The translations under genes were made by a program, and so were the position numbers. From positions 3,906,001-3,970,000 of the forward strand of contig NZ_RBKU01000001.1 in the NCBI RefSeq assembly GCF_003633615.1: 64,000 nucleotides of DNA, read 5' to 3'. The notes under the pieces are model-generated. The model searched no databases and was not told where the DNA came from. It saw nothing but the letters and a program-made list of their open reading frames with translations. Below, in pieces: positions 34,848 to 44,255 of the stretch. How positions within the stretch are numbered: the first letter of the stretch is position 1; each line of letters opens with the position of its first letter. Source of the DNA: Mucilaginibacter gracilis. GTDB taxonomy: Bacteria > Bacteroidota > Bacteroidia > Sphingobacteriales > Sphingobacteriaceae.

Positions 34848-34979
34848 GTGATACCACGGTTTAGTGAAGATACAAAAGAGCAATGCACTCATAATCCTAA
34901 CTTATTGTTAAGCGGGATGCTGACGGCAATTGGTGGTACAGTACTATGGGGAATAATCATTTGGGGGTTGGCACGGTAA
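34848..34979 (+). CDS. Mini membrane protein, 43 aa (copy 3 of 3)
   Basis: From a GTG start: (M)IPRFSEDTKEQCTHNPNLLLSG and a span MLTAIGGTVLWGIIIWGLA. It keeps P-x-F-x-E, Q-x-x-THNP, LL, A-x-GGTV-x-W as in copy 1. No ATG is available in frame upstream. The third copy lies between the cassette C terminator and the sigma D promoter, as the other copies do in their cassettes. Confidence 0.65.
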   Translation: MIPRFSEDTKEQCTHNPNLLLSGMLTAIGGTVLWGIIIWGLAR

Positions 34980-35056
34980 TTTCAAAGCGCGCAGCAACTG
35001 ATTCCATTTGCACAGCCTGGTGTTATATCGTTAACATTAAGCTAACATGCAGTTGA

Positions 35057-35064
35057 TAAATTTG
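35057..35064 (+). promoter_or_regulatory. -7 element of sigma D
   Basis: TAAATTTG, 19 bases before ATG 35084, with an upstream GTTAAC...GCTAAC pair like that of sigma A. Confidence 0.55.
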
Positions 35065-35083
35065 CCGTGGATAGAAGTGTGAA

Positions 35084-35680
35084 ATGAGTGCAAACCAGCA
35101 AAATGAATCAGCCTTACTGCAGGCCTGGCAAAACGGTGACGAGCGCGCGTTTGACCGGATTTTCCAGTTACACTTTTATAAATTGCTGCGGTTTGCCACC
35201 GGTTATACCAAAAACGCGGAACTGGCCAAAGAAATGGTCATGGACGTGATGCTCAAAACCTGGCAAAAAAAAGAGACGCTGAACTTTGGTGCCGACGGTA
35301 TCCTTCCTTTTCTTTTCCACCTATTGCAATGTGCCCTGATCGATCAGTACCGCAAAAAAAGGATCGAACTGCTGGCGTTTGACGATGATACCGCCCGTGA
35401 TCCGGTATCGGCGGACCGGGCAGATGACCGCCTGCATTACCGCGAACTGACAAACCTGTACCGTGAAGGCCTGCAACAACTCTCCCCGCAAAGGCGGCTG
35501 GTATTGGAAATGCGGCACGAACAGGGCATGAGCCGCCAGGAGATCGCTGACTGCCTGAACATCTCCAACCGTACCGTTAACCGCCACCTGACCGATGCCT
35601 TTATCATTGTCCGGCAGTTCCTGCGGGAAAAGGGGGATATCGCCTTACTGCTTGCTATTACTTTGCTGGCCGGTTATTAG
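35084..35680 (+). CDS. ECF sigma factor, cassette D
   Basis: 198 residues. Region 2: RAFDRIFQLHFYKLLRFATGYTKNAELAKEMVMDVMLKTWQKK (~22-65); region 4: LSPQRRLVLEMRHEQGMSRQEIADCLNISNRTVNRHLTDAFIIVRQFL (~130-178); hydrophobic tail IALLLAITLLAGY. Its likely partner fecR D begins 2.5 kb downstream, separated by an SDR, an SRPBCC and an AraC gene. It is more divergent than sigmas A-C. Confidence 0.92.
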   Translation: MSANQQNESALLQAWQNGDERAFDRIFQLHFYKLLRFATGYTKNAELAKEMVMDVMLKTWQKKETLNFGADGILPFLFHLLQCALIDQYRKKRIELLAFDDDTARDPVSADRADDRLHYRELTNLYREGLQQLSPQRRLVLEMRHEQGMSRQEIADCLNISNRTVNRHLTDAFIIVRQFLREKGDIALLLAITLLAGY

Positions 35681-35844
35681 ACGGATTATCAGCCGAGGTA
35701 ATCATACCCAAATTAAATTCAATTCTTCCTCCAGCCTAAATCCTCTAAATTAACTTCATCAATCGCCAAACAGGTTAATTTCACATTCCGGAATTTGTGT
35801 TATACATCCCGTTTACTGTGTTAATCCACCCTGATTGCCCGGGC

Positions 35845-35852
35845 TAAATTTG
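35845..35852 (+). promoter_or_regulatory. -7 element of the SDR operon
   Basis: TAAATTTG, 40 bases before ATG 35893; the inserted three-gene unit thus has its own promoter, independent of sigma D. Confidence 0.6.
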
Positions 35853-35892
35853 TATTGTAAATAATTCATCAACAATTTAAAATTTAGCAACC

Positions 35893-36711
35893 ATGAAAAA
35901 AGTAGCATTAATTACAGGAGCAAGTTCGGGAATGGGAAAAGCAACAGCTAACATCCTTTATAGCCAGGGCTATACAGTTTACGGCGCGGCCAGACGTACC
36001 GACGAAATGAACGACCTCAAAGCCAAAGGAATGGGTATTGTTTCACTGGACTTAACCAACGACAGTTCCATTATGGAGGCCGTAAACACCATCCTTGAAA
36101 AAGAAGGCCGGATTGATATTTTGGTGAACAATGCCGGGTATGGTTCTTACGGCGCGGTTGAAGATGTACCCCTTGACGAGGCCAGGAGACAGTTTGAAGT
36201 AAATCTTTTTGGCATGGCCAGATTAACGCAACTGGTATTACCAACTATGCGTGCGCAGAAGTCGGGAAGGATCGTGAATATATCATCAATGGGTGGTAAA
36301 ATTTATACACCGATGGGCGCCTGGTACCACGCCACCAAACATGCCGTGGAAGGCTGGAGCGATTGTTTGCGCTTAGAGTTAAAAGAATTTGGCATTGACG
36401 TAGTCGTTGTAGAACCGGGTATCATCAAAACTCCCTGGGGTGCAATCGCTACAGAAAATTTAAGGAAAACTTCGGGTAGCGGTGCTTATGCCAGTTTAGC
36501 CAATAAAATTGCAGCCAATTTTGAGCAAATGAACGCCAGCAAGCAACCAACTGAAGCCGAAGTATTAGGGCAAACAATTGCGAAGGCGGCTACCGACAAA
36601 AAGCCAAAAACCAGGTATGTAAAAGGTTATATGGCTGCGTTAACCATAGCGATAAGAAAATGGTTTGGTGATAAGGTATTCGATAAAGTAATTATGAGCC
36701 AGGTTAAGTAA
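35893..36711 (+). CDS. Short-chain dehydrogenase/reductase
   Basis: 272 residues, classical SDR: cofactor site TGASSGMG (~8-15), NNAGYG (~84-89), catalytic Ser in VNISSMGG (~135), Tyr-x3-Lys in WYHATKH (~148-152), and EPGIIKTPWG. An Ala-Arg-Arg (AARRTDEM) after the second strand suggests NADP preference. The substrate is unknown. It is followed at 11 bases by an SRPBCC gene and then by an AraC regulator, forming one operon inserted between sigma D and fecR D. Confidence 0.93.
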   Translation: MKKVALITGASSGMGKATANILYSQGYTVYGAARRTDEMNDLKAKGMGIVSLDLTNDSSIMEAVNTILEKEGRIDILVNNAGYGSYGAVEDVPLDEARRQFEVNLFGMARLTQLVLPTMRAQKSGRIVNISSMGGKIYTPMGAWYHATKHAVEGWSDCLRLELKEFGIDVVVVEPGIIKTPWGAIATENLRKTSGSGAYASLANKIAANFEQMNASKQPTEAEVLGQTIAKAATDKKPKTRYVKGYMAALTIAIRKWFGDKVFDKVIMSQVK

Positions 36712-36722
36712 TAAAAAGTGTC

Positions 36723-37151
36723 ATGAAGCAATATCACACCTCCATAACCATCAACGGTATGCCAAACGAGGTTTGGCGGGAATTGACCAACTTTAAAAGC
36801 TACCCCGACTGGAACCCTATTGTAGGCAAATTAACAGGGGAAATGAAGGAAGGTAAAAAGATTTCTACTTATATTGTTCCTTTAAAAGGCACGTTCTATC
36901 CTGTTTTGCTGCGTTATCACGAGAACCGGGAACTGCTTTGGCAGGGCGCACTGGGTGCAAAGTTTTTGCTGGCCGCCAAACATTATTACCGGCTAAAAGT
37001 GGTTTCAGACACCCAGACCGAATTGCAGCACGGGGAATACTTTACGGGCCTTTTTTCGTACTTTTTGCCGAAAAGTTTTGTCAAAAAAATGGAACTGGCA
37101 TTTGAACAACACAATATCCTTTTAAAAAGCAACATTGAAAACAGCCAATAA
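36723..37151 (+). CDS. SRPBCC (START-like) family protein
   Basis: 142 residues starting HTSITINGMPNEVWRELTNFKSYPDWNPIVGKLTGE, the typical opening of polyketide-cyclase/SRPBCC proteins with a helix-grip fold binding a hydrophobic ligand. The later LRYHENRELLWQGALG and LQHGEYFTGLFSYFLPKSF stretches line the cavity. No catalytic residues can be assigned. Tight spacing to the SDR and AraC genes suggests a shared task, perhaps binding or detoxification of a small lipophilic compound. Confidence 0.88.
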   Translation: MKQYHTSITINGMPNEVWRELTNFKSYPDWNPIVGKLTGEMKEGKKISTYIVPLKGTFYPVLLRYHENRELLWQGALGAKFLLAAKHYYRLKVVSDTQTELQHGEYFTGLFSYFLPKSFVKKMELAFEQHNILLKSNIENSQ

Positions 37152-37152
37152 A

Positions 37153-38060
37153 ATGAAGCAAGACATTCAAAATATCAGGTCGATCAGCCAGCTGCATGAG
37201 ATCTTTGGGTTTGGCAAACCTACCCATCCATTGATCAGTATTATCGATGTTTCCAAATGGGAGATCCCGGAACAATTTATCGGCGTAAAATATACCTCTA
37301 ATTTGTACACAATTGGTTTAAAAGACAAAAGCTGTGGTTTGCAATACGGAAGGAACACTTATGATTTTAATGAAGGGGTATTGATATTTACCGCACCCGA
37401 CCAGGTACAGTCCGTATCAAAAGCACAGGAATTAGATGAGATACAGGGATGGATGTTATTCTTCCATCCCGATCTTATTCGCAACACGCCATTAGGCCAT
37501 CGTATTGAAGATTACAGCTTTTTTAATTACGAGGTTCATGAAGCGCTTCATTTGTCGGATGCTGAACAAAAGACGATTACCGATTGCCAGCATATGATCC
37601 AAAATGAGATCATGCAACGCATAGACAATCATAGCCAAACCGTGATCGCCTCTTCGCTGGAATTGTTATTGAACTTAGCCAGGCGTTATTACGAAAGGCA
37701 GTTCAACACCCGGTCGGCCCAAAGTTCGGATATTGTGAGCCAGTTTCATGCCCTGCTGAACAGCTATTTCAAAAGCGGGAAATTTGCGGAAACAGGGATA
37801 CCATCCATTGAATATTTCTCGGATAAGATCCATCTTTCCGGAAATTACTTAAGCGACCTGTTAAAAAAAGAAACGGGTTATACGGTAACCGATCACGTCA
37901 ATAATTTTATTATTGAAAAAGCCAAAACATTATTATTGAGCGAAGCAGAGCCCGTCAATCAAATAGCTTATCGTTTAGGGTTTAACTTCCGCACTATTTC
38001 AGTCGCTTGTTTAAAAATAAGACGGGACTAACTCCGCAGGAATACAGGAAGTTGAATTAG
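37153..38060 (+). pseudogene. AraC-family regulator with a C-terminal frameshift
   Basis: From ATG 37153 (MKQDIQNIRS; a TTG at 37135 is less likely). The N-terminal ligand domain covers ~1-190 and the AraC domain starts near FSDKIHLSGNYLSDLLKKETGYTVTDHVN. After QIAYRLGFNF the frame slips at 37988-37991, where a CC run probably lost one C. The -1 frame reads HYFSRLFKNKTGLTPQEYRKLN and stops at 38060, the normal family ending. As read, the product ends RTISVACLKIRRD at 38031 and lacks the last helices of the second helix-turn-helix, so DNA binding would be impaired. Confidence 0.85.
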
Positions 38061-38153
38061 TTTGGTCTTGTGAATAATGACAGAAATTCACAAATTATTT
38101 TTTTTTCTGCATTTTGATTGGTCATCCCGCCCGGTTTTTACGGTTTGTAAGAT

Positions 38154-39167
38154 ATGGACGACCAGGACAGGGAATTATTAAAACGTTATATCAGGGATGA
38201 CTGCAGCCCGCAGGAACTTCGTCGCGTAAAGGAATTATTGCAGCGGCCGCAATGGCAGCAGGAATTGACCGATCTGCTGCAGGCTGATTTTGAAACGATG
38301 GCCGACGAGGGCGCACCCGGTGCGGCTTTGGAAGACTGGAACCGCGAGTTCAGGGACAAGTACCTGAAGACAACCCCGGTAAGAAAATTGTGGCGCAGCT
38401 CCTGGCTGGCTTATGCCGCCGCCTGTCTTTTGATATTATGCACAGGAGCATATTTCCTGCAAAAAGGCCTCGGCCTTGCCGGTAAACAGCAAGCCGTTGC
38501 GATGCTTGTAAAAAGCAATCCGCGCGGCACACGTTCGGTCATTACGCTGCCCGATAGTTCCAAGGTCTACCTCGGGCCTGGCAGCAGTATCCGTTTCCCG
38601 GAACACTTCGCCGCTAACGAAAGAGCGATCAGCCTTTCGGGGGAAGCCTTTTTTGAGATCACCAAAGATCCCCGCCATCCCTTCCTGATCCGCACTGGCG
38701 ATATCCAAACCAAAGTACTCGGCACCTCCTTCAAGGTCACCGCCTTCCGGGACCGGGCCTTCTCGGTCGAGGTAGCCACCGGAAAAGTCCGGGTGGATCG
38801 TCATATAAAAGGTAGCGGCAGCCTGCATTCACTGGCCGTACTGACACCGGGCCAGGGCATCCTATGGGATAAGGCGAATGAAAAGACAGCAGCCATCGGA
38901 ACCGATCCGGCAACTTTGCGGGCCTGGAAAAACGGTGAGATCACCTTTACATCCAGATCCGTCCGGGAGATTGCCGCCGAACTGGAGAACTGGTATAATG
39001 TAAGCATCTACCTCGACGATAGTCAGATAACGGGAAGACATTTTTCATTCAGCGTAAACGGCACCCGGCCGGTCAACGGCGCGCTCGATATCTTATGCGC
39101 CACCGCGCACCTGAAATACCGTGCAACGGGCAAGGCCGCATTTGTGATCAGTACGGATAACCATTAA
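38154..39167 (+). CDS. FecR-family anti-sigma factor, cassette D
   Basis: 337 residues: a cytoplasmic part (LLKRYIRDDCSPQELRRVKELL), a span at ~85-103 (WLAYAAACLLILCTGAYFL), FecR domain (NPRGTRSVITLPDSSKVYLGPGSSIRFP, LSGEAFFEITKD, VLGTSFKVTAF) and a C-terminal part (SVREIAAELENWYNVSIYLDDSQITG). The promoter region has TTTTG and TACGGTTTG just before the ATG, so it is probably transcribed independently of the distant sigma D. Confidence 0.92.
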   Translation: MDDQDRELLKRYIRDDCSPQELRRVKELLQRPQWQQELTDLLQADFETMADEGAPGAALEDWNREFRDKYLKTTPVRKLWRSSWLAYAAACLLILCTGAYFLQKGLGLAGKQQAVAMLVKSNPRGTRSVITLPDSSKVYLGPGSSIRFPEHFAANERAISLSGEAFFEITKDPRHPFLIRTGDIQTKVLGTSFKVTAFRDRAFSVEVATGKVRVDRHIKGSGSLHSLAVLTPGQGILWDKANEKTAAIGTDPATLRAWKNGEITFTSRSVREIAAELENWYNVSIYLDDSQITGRHFSFSVNGTRPVNGALDILCATAHLKYRATGKAAFVISTDNH

Positions 39168-39210
39168 AAAAGAGGAGGACTAAAGCCAGGACATTGACAG
39201 ATAAAAAAAC

Positions 39211-39234
39211 CGCTCCGGCCAGGCCGGAAACGGC
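39211..39234 (+). promoter_or_regulatory. Leader hairpin of receptor D
   Basis: CCGGCC and GGCCGG (39215-39220, 39222-39227) within outer CG-rich arms, preceded by seven A and followed by GTTTT, resembling an intrinsic terminator placed between fecR and receptor. Confidence 0.6.
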
Positions 39235-39324
39235 GTTTTGTAAGCTTCAGAGCAACTGTTTACCAGACGCGATGCTCATGAAAGCCCGATTAAAGTGCAT
39301 TACACAACCTTAACATTCAAATTT

Positions 39325-41408
39325 ATGCAATTTGTAGTACAACTACGTGCCCATATACCATTTATCATGAAATTGACCTTTGCCCTTTTAACGCTCCAGC
39401 TCACCTTTACGGGCGTTTTGCTGGCCGGCATGGTAAAGGGGCAGAACATAGATCAGATCAAAATCAACCTGAGCCTCAACGGCTCTACCGTAAAGGAAAG
39501 CCTCGTGCTGCTGCAACAAAAAAGCGGCGTACGTATTTCTTATTCGGAAGAAACCCTGCAAAAGGAGAGCAAGCGCATCACGCTCAGCAACGCAAGCATG
39601 ATGGCGGGCGACGCCCTGCGCAAGATCCTGCGGAATACCCATCTGCAATACCGGCTGTACGGCACTTATATCATTATCGATGAAAAGCCGGCAGACCTGA
39701 AACCGGGCAAGGTGTTGGGGAAGGTGATCGACGAAAAAGGAGAACCCCTGCCCGGTGCGACCATCAAGGTCATTCAAACGGGACAAGCTATTCAATCTGC
39801 AACAGATGGTACCTACCAGTTGAGCCTCGTTCCGGGCACTTATACCCTGGAAGTCAGTTTTGTGTCTTACCAAACCAAACGGATCACAGAGCTGATTATT
39901 AGCGAAGGAAAGCTTACCCAGCTGGATGTCGCCCTCCAACCTGCGAACAACGCACTGAACGAAGTGGTGATCAGTTCCAGCTATAAAAAAGCATCGGTAG
40001 ATGGCCTGTATGCCCGCCAGAAAAACAATGCCGGTATTACCGACGGGATCAGTGCCGAACAGATTGCCAGGACGCCCGATAAGAACATAGGCGAAACGCT
40101 GAAGCGCATCAGCGGCCTTTCTACCGTTGATAACAAATACGTCGTCGTACGCGGATTGAGTGAACGATACAACGGCGCCATGCTGAACGGGCAGCTCATG
40201 CCCAGCACCGAACTCAACCGCAAGCAATTCTCCTTCGATATCATACCCGCCAACATGGTCGAGAACGTCGTGGTCAGCAAAACCATCACCCCCGATCTCA
40301 GCGCAGAGTTCGGCGGGGGCCTGGTCGGCGTGGAAACCAAGACCATTCCTACCGAAAATTTCCTGACGATAACCGCTGGGGAAAGTTATAACAATAAGAC
40401 TACCGGCAAATATTTCACCGGGCTGAAGATCGAAAAAAAGGAATATTTCGGCGCGATCCCGGATCACCGGAAACTGCTCGGGCGCACGGACTGGCAAAGC
40501 AGCCAGGACATCGTGGCCGCCGGTGCGGTTTCTGCTAAAAACATCGCGAATAACTGGGCCTTATACCGGTACAGTCCGCCCGTATCGCCTAATTTTCAAG
40601 CAGCCTACGGACATATATTCCCCTTAAAGGATGACAAACGGATCGGCGTTATCGCTTCGGCCGGCTACCGCAATACCTGGGAAACGCAGGATGTGCGCAT
40701 GACCAGGGACGGCTATGAGCCTACCAATAATGAATTGACCAATTTTGCCGGTAAGCGTTATGATTTTAATGTAAACCTCAGCGGTCTGGCCGGAATCGGC
40801 TATACCGACGCTAAAAACAAGCTCAGCTACCAGGCGCTCTATTTCCGTACGCTTGACCAGTTGTTAATACTGGGCACCGGTGAAAACAGCAAAGGCCCGG
40901 GCGGTTTGTATGACCTCACCACCTATACGGCTTTATGGCAAAACCAGCTCAAAGGCGAACACCGCCTGGGCAGCAAAGGCATAAAGATCAACTGGAGCGG
41001 CAGTTACCTGGTTCTGGACAAGCAAAAACCGGATAACCGCGCGATGAACTTCGGCTACTTCCCTCAACCTGACGATCCTTTTTCGGGCAATACTGATTTT
41101 ACCGTTGGCTCCGCGGAGAGTAATTTCAGCGAGGGCGTATTGCGCTGGTGGAACCGCGCTTATGAAAAAAATCTGAGCTGGGATGCTGCGCTTTCGGTGC
41201 CCTTTGCCTTCAACGCCGGTAAGTTAAAAGTAAGCAACACCTTAAAAACCGGGTACGCAGGCTGGCGTAAGGACAGGCTGTTCTGGGTATTAAATACGAC
41301 CTCTTCCCGCTTTGGCAACAACCAGCCGATCAGCGAACGCTTTGACCCGGTCATTAACCCGCAGGGTGAAATCAATTCCAGCAAATTCAATGACGGTTAT
41401 AAAGGCAA
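39325..41408 (+). pseudogene. TonB-dependent receptor D, 5' part before the IS1182 insertion
   Basis: ATG 39325 gives a good leader (MQFVVQLRAHIPFIMKLTFALL, ending GMVKGQ); GTG 39295 is the alternative. STN (STVKESLVLLQQKSGVRISYSEE), carboxypeptidase-like domain, plug (ISAEQIARTPDKNIGETLKR, LSERYNGAMLNGQ) and the first half of the barrel are intact up to FNDGYKGK. The frame then enters the insertion element and stops within 25 bases. The receptor is therefore split and cannot form a barrel. Confidence 0.9.
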
Positions 41409-43143
41409 GAGGCCGTCTCATAAGCAATTATGAGGCGGTTTTTTTATGGAATATATTTGGATTGTGCTATTAGGGGCTGAAGCTCTATTGTGCAGATATT
41501 TCGTTTCTGATCGATTCTAAGAGCGTTTTTTGGAAAAAGGGGGCGAAAAGCCTCAGGCTTTCCACTTTCTGAGGTTATGAGCGATGGATAACAGGCCTAT
41601 TTCGACCTCGGTTTTGGACATGCCTTTCAGCAGAAAGCGCCTGAAGCCATGATTATGCTTCAGTTGGGCAAATACCGGTTCCACATCGGCAGGCCTTCGC
41701 TTTCGGTATTTGATGCCCTGTTCTGTATTTAATCTTTCCTTTGCTTCCTGCTTGTGTTTTCTCAGGGAATGGTTCACCTCAACGATCCGGTTGCCCTGCC
41801 CGCTATGGCATACGCCACGCATGGGGCAGTTATTACAATTCTTTGCCTGGTAACGGCTGATCAGCTGTACATGGCCCGATGTGGTTATTCTTTGACCATC
41901 ACCGATATGTGCCATCCGCTGGCCCATCGGGCAGGTCAGGTAGTTTTCCCCTTCGTTGTAATGCAGGCTGTCATTACTGAACGCTTTGATGCCTTCCTTT
42001 TGTTCTTTGTCGAACGTATTGTACTTGATATAGGCTTCGATGCCTTTTTGCTGTAAGATGCCGTAGTTCTCGTCTGAACCGTAGCCGGCATCGGCCACAA
42101 CTGCTTGGGGAAGTGTGTTGTATAGTGCTTCGTATTGGTCTATGTGAGATGGCAGGGTCTGATAATCGGTAGAGGTTTGATGCAGGCTGTAGTTAAGGAT
42201 GAACTGATCTTGTGTGGATATTTGTAGGTTATATCCAGGTTTAAGCTGCCCGTTCAGCATGTGGTCTTCCTTCATCCGCATAAAAGTCGCATCCGGGTCG
42301 GTCTTTGAAAAGCTGTTACGGATACCTAACTGCTTTTCCTGCTGGTCATAACGTTCCAGGTTTGCAGGCCAGTTCTTTCTGGCATAGTTCAGCTTTTGTT
42401 TGACCTGCTTGCTTACTTCTTCCTTGTCGTTCAAAGCGGCATCGATCTTAGCTATGGTTTCTTTTACTTTTTCAGGGTTGATCTCTTCAAAAGATATTGG
42501 CGTGGTATCTTTTAGTTCTTCTGCCGCAAGGCCTTGCGCGTACTTCCATAGTTCATCCAGCTGGCTTTTGATCTTCTCTTTACTGTTCTTGATGCTTTTG
42601 CCCCATACAAAGGTGTATTTGTTCGCCACCGATTCGATCTTGGTGCCATCGGTAAACACAGTCTCTTTAAGCGAAACGATACCCTGTTCTGCCAACAGCA
42701 GTACAATCTGAGAGAAGATCTGCTTTAAGATACCCGACAGCTTTTCGCTCCGGAAACGGTTTATGGTATTGTGATCGGGCTTCTTCATCCCCAACAGCCA
42801 CATAAAGTGGACGTTCTGTGCCGCCTGGTCTTCCAGCTTTCTTGATGAATAGGTATTGGTCAGGTAACCATACACCAGCAGTTTCAGCATCAGCCGCGGA
42901 TGGAAGCTTGATGCCCCGCCGCCTTTATACTTGCGGTTGATCGGTTTAACGTCTATCAAGTCAACTACTTGTTTGACTATGCGTACCGGGTGGCCCTCAG
43001 GTACTAACTCCTCCAGTTTATACGGTAAAAATGTTAACTGGTCAGGGTCATATGGCTTAAAAACTACTTTCGCTCCCATGCCTTTAAGTTAACAAAAATC
43101 ACTCTAAAATAACAAGAGGCTGCCTCACTTTTGAGACAGCCTC
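41409..43143 (-). mobile_element. IS1182-family insertion sequence
   Basis: Terminal inverted repeats GAGGCCGTCTCA (41409-41420) and TGAGACAGCCTC (43132-43143). Each end folds into its own hairpin with a subterminal copy; the left one is followed by a T tract and should act as a terminator for transcription entering from the receptor gene. The element is opposite to the host gene. No target duplication is seen; comparison with the other receptors indicates that about 20 bases of target were lost. Confidence 0.88.
41553..43079 (-). CDS. IS1182-family transposase
   Basis: 508 residues starting MGAKVVFKPYDPDQLTFLPYKLEELVPEGHPVRIV, the standard opening of IS1182 enzymes, followed by GGGASSFHPRLMLKLLVYGYL and DHNTINRFRSEKL. 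Catalytic Asp residues are in VFTDGTKIES and VVADAGYGSD, and Glu in ADVEPVFAQLKHNHGFRRF. A Cys cluster (CNNCPMRGVC) lies before the last motif. The frame is complete, so it can move this copy and relatives elsewhere. Confidence 0.93.
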   Translation of the reverse strand: MGAKVVFKPYDPDQLTFLPYKLEELVPEGHPVRIVKQVVDLIDVKPINRKYKGGGASSFHPRLMLKLLVYGYLTNTYSSRKLEDQAAQNVHFMWLLGMKKPDHNTINRFRSEKLSGILKQIFSQIVLLLAEQGIVSLKETVFTDGTKIESVANKYTFVWGKSIKNSKEKIKSQLDELWKYAQGLAAEELKDTTPISFEEINPEKVKETIAKIDAALNDKEEVSKQVKQKLNYARKNWPANLERYDQQEKQLGIRNSFSKTDPDATFMRMKEDHMLNGQLKPGYNLQISTQDQFILNYSLHQTSTDYQTLPSHIDQYEALYNTLPQAVVADAGYGSDENYGILQQKGIEAYIKYNTFDKEQKEGIKAFSNDSLHYNEGENYLTCPMGQRMAHIGDGQRITTSGHVQLISRYQAKNCNNCPMRGVCHSGQGNRIVEVNHSLRKHKQEAKERLNTEQGIKYRKRRPADVEPVFAQLKHNHGFRRFLLKGMSKTEVEIGLLSIAHNLRKWKA

Positions 43144-44243
43144 ACCTGATGTTCGACAACCGCATCGGCGAAAAGCTCAGGCTCGTGTGGGGCCTGCGCG
43201 CAGAATATGTCAACCTTAACAAAGTTAACCAGGTGCTCGACACGGCCTTTGCCAATATCAATAAGGGCAAACCCGAAAAAGACCAGTACGACTATTCCGA
43301 CCTGCTCAACCGGGAGCCGAATCTGAACCTTTTCCCCTCCGCGAACCTGACGTATAGCCTGACCCCGAAAATGAACTTCCGCCTCGCGTATGCCAAAAGT
43401 ATCGTCCGTCCCGACCTGCGCGAGCTGTCTTACTTCAGGGAATATGATTTTGAGCTGGGCGGAGCCTACACAGCCGGACTGATCCGTTCAACCCTCATCC
43501 ACAACCTGGATTTTCGTTATGAATGGTATCCGAATCCCGGCGAGATCATCTCCATTTCGCTGTTCTATAAGAAACTCGATTACCCGATGGAGATCTACAA
43601 GGTGGGTGATAATCGCGAGTACGAGCTCCGCAACAACAAATCGGCAAAAAACAGGGGGATCGAGGTCGAATTGCGTAAATCGCTGGCCTTCACCGGCCTG
43701 CCGGTCATCAAACACCTCACCCTGTATGGGAATTTCACCGCCCTGGACGCCAGGGTTACGCCCATGCTGCTGAGCTATAATCAGCGGAACCCGGACAATC
43801 CGCTCAAGATCACGCCTATTGAAAATATCGGCGAAGAAGAAAAACGTCCCCAAACAGGAGCGAGCAACTTTATGTACAATGCCGGGGCTTATTATGACGA
43901 CGGCCCTTTTTCGCTGAGTATGTCCTACAACTATGTAACCAACCGGATGTTCAGGCCGAACATACAGTATGCGTTTTCATTATTTGAACGCCCCCTGGAA
44001 TCCCTCGACGGCCAGTTGGCCTTCCGGCTGCTCAAAAAACGCGCTGAAGTAAAGTTGAACGTCAGCAACCTGTTGGGCAGTTCCTCTGTGGTTTATATTA
44101 ACCGTTACGACGATCCGGAGATCAATAATTTTAAAAAAGCCCCGAACACGCAGCAATTACTTTACCAGAAGGACAAGGACGTCGTTGACTTTGAGACAAA
44201 ACCCGGCCGCACCTTCAGTTTATCATTCAGTTATCAGTTTTAA
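43144..44243 (+). pseudogene. TonB-dependent receptor D, 3' part
   Basis: The second half of the barrel resumes as YLMFDNRIGEKLRLVWGLRAEYVNLNKV, matching HAGYVMLDQKIGKLRLVW in receptor A, and runs to the proper terminus LSFSYQF. Alignment with A shows the residues between YKGK and Tyr (about six) missing, so precise loss of the element would still leave a gap. The remainder has no defects, which suggests that the insertion is recent. Confidence 0.9.
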
Positions 44244-44255
44244 CCATCCAATAAC

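Noticed and set aside
39388..40497. 369-residue minus frame inside receptor D
   Set aside because: Long, but it is antisense to a clearly conserved receptor plug; GC-rich coding DNA often leaves the opposite frame open.
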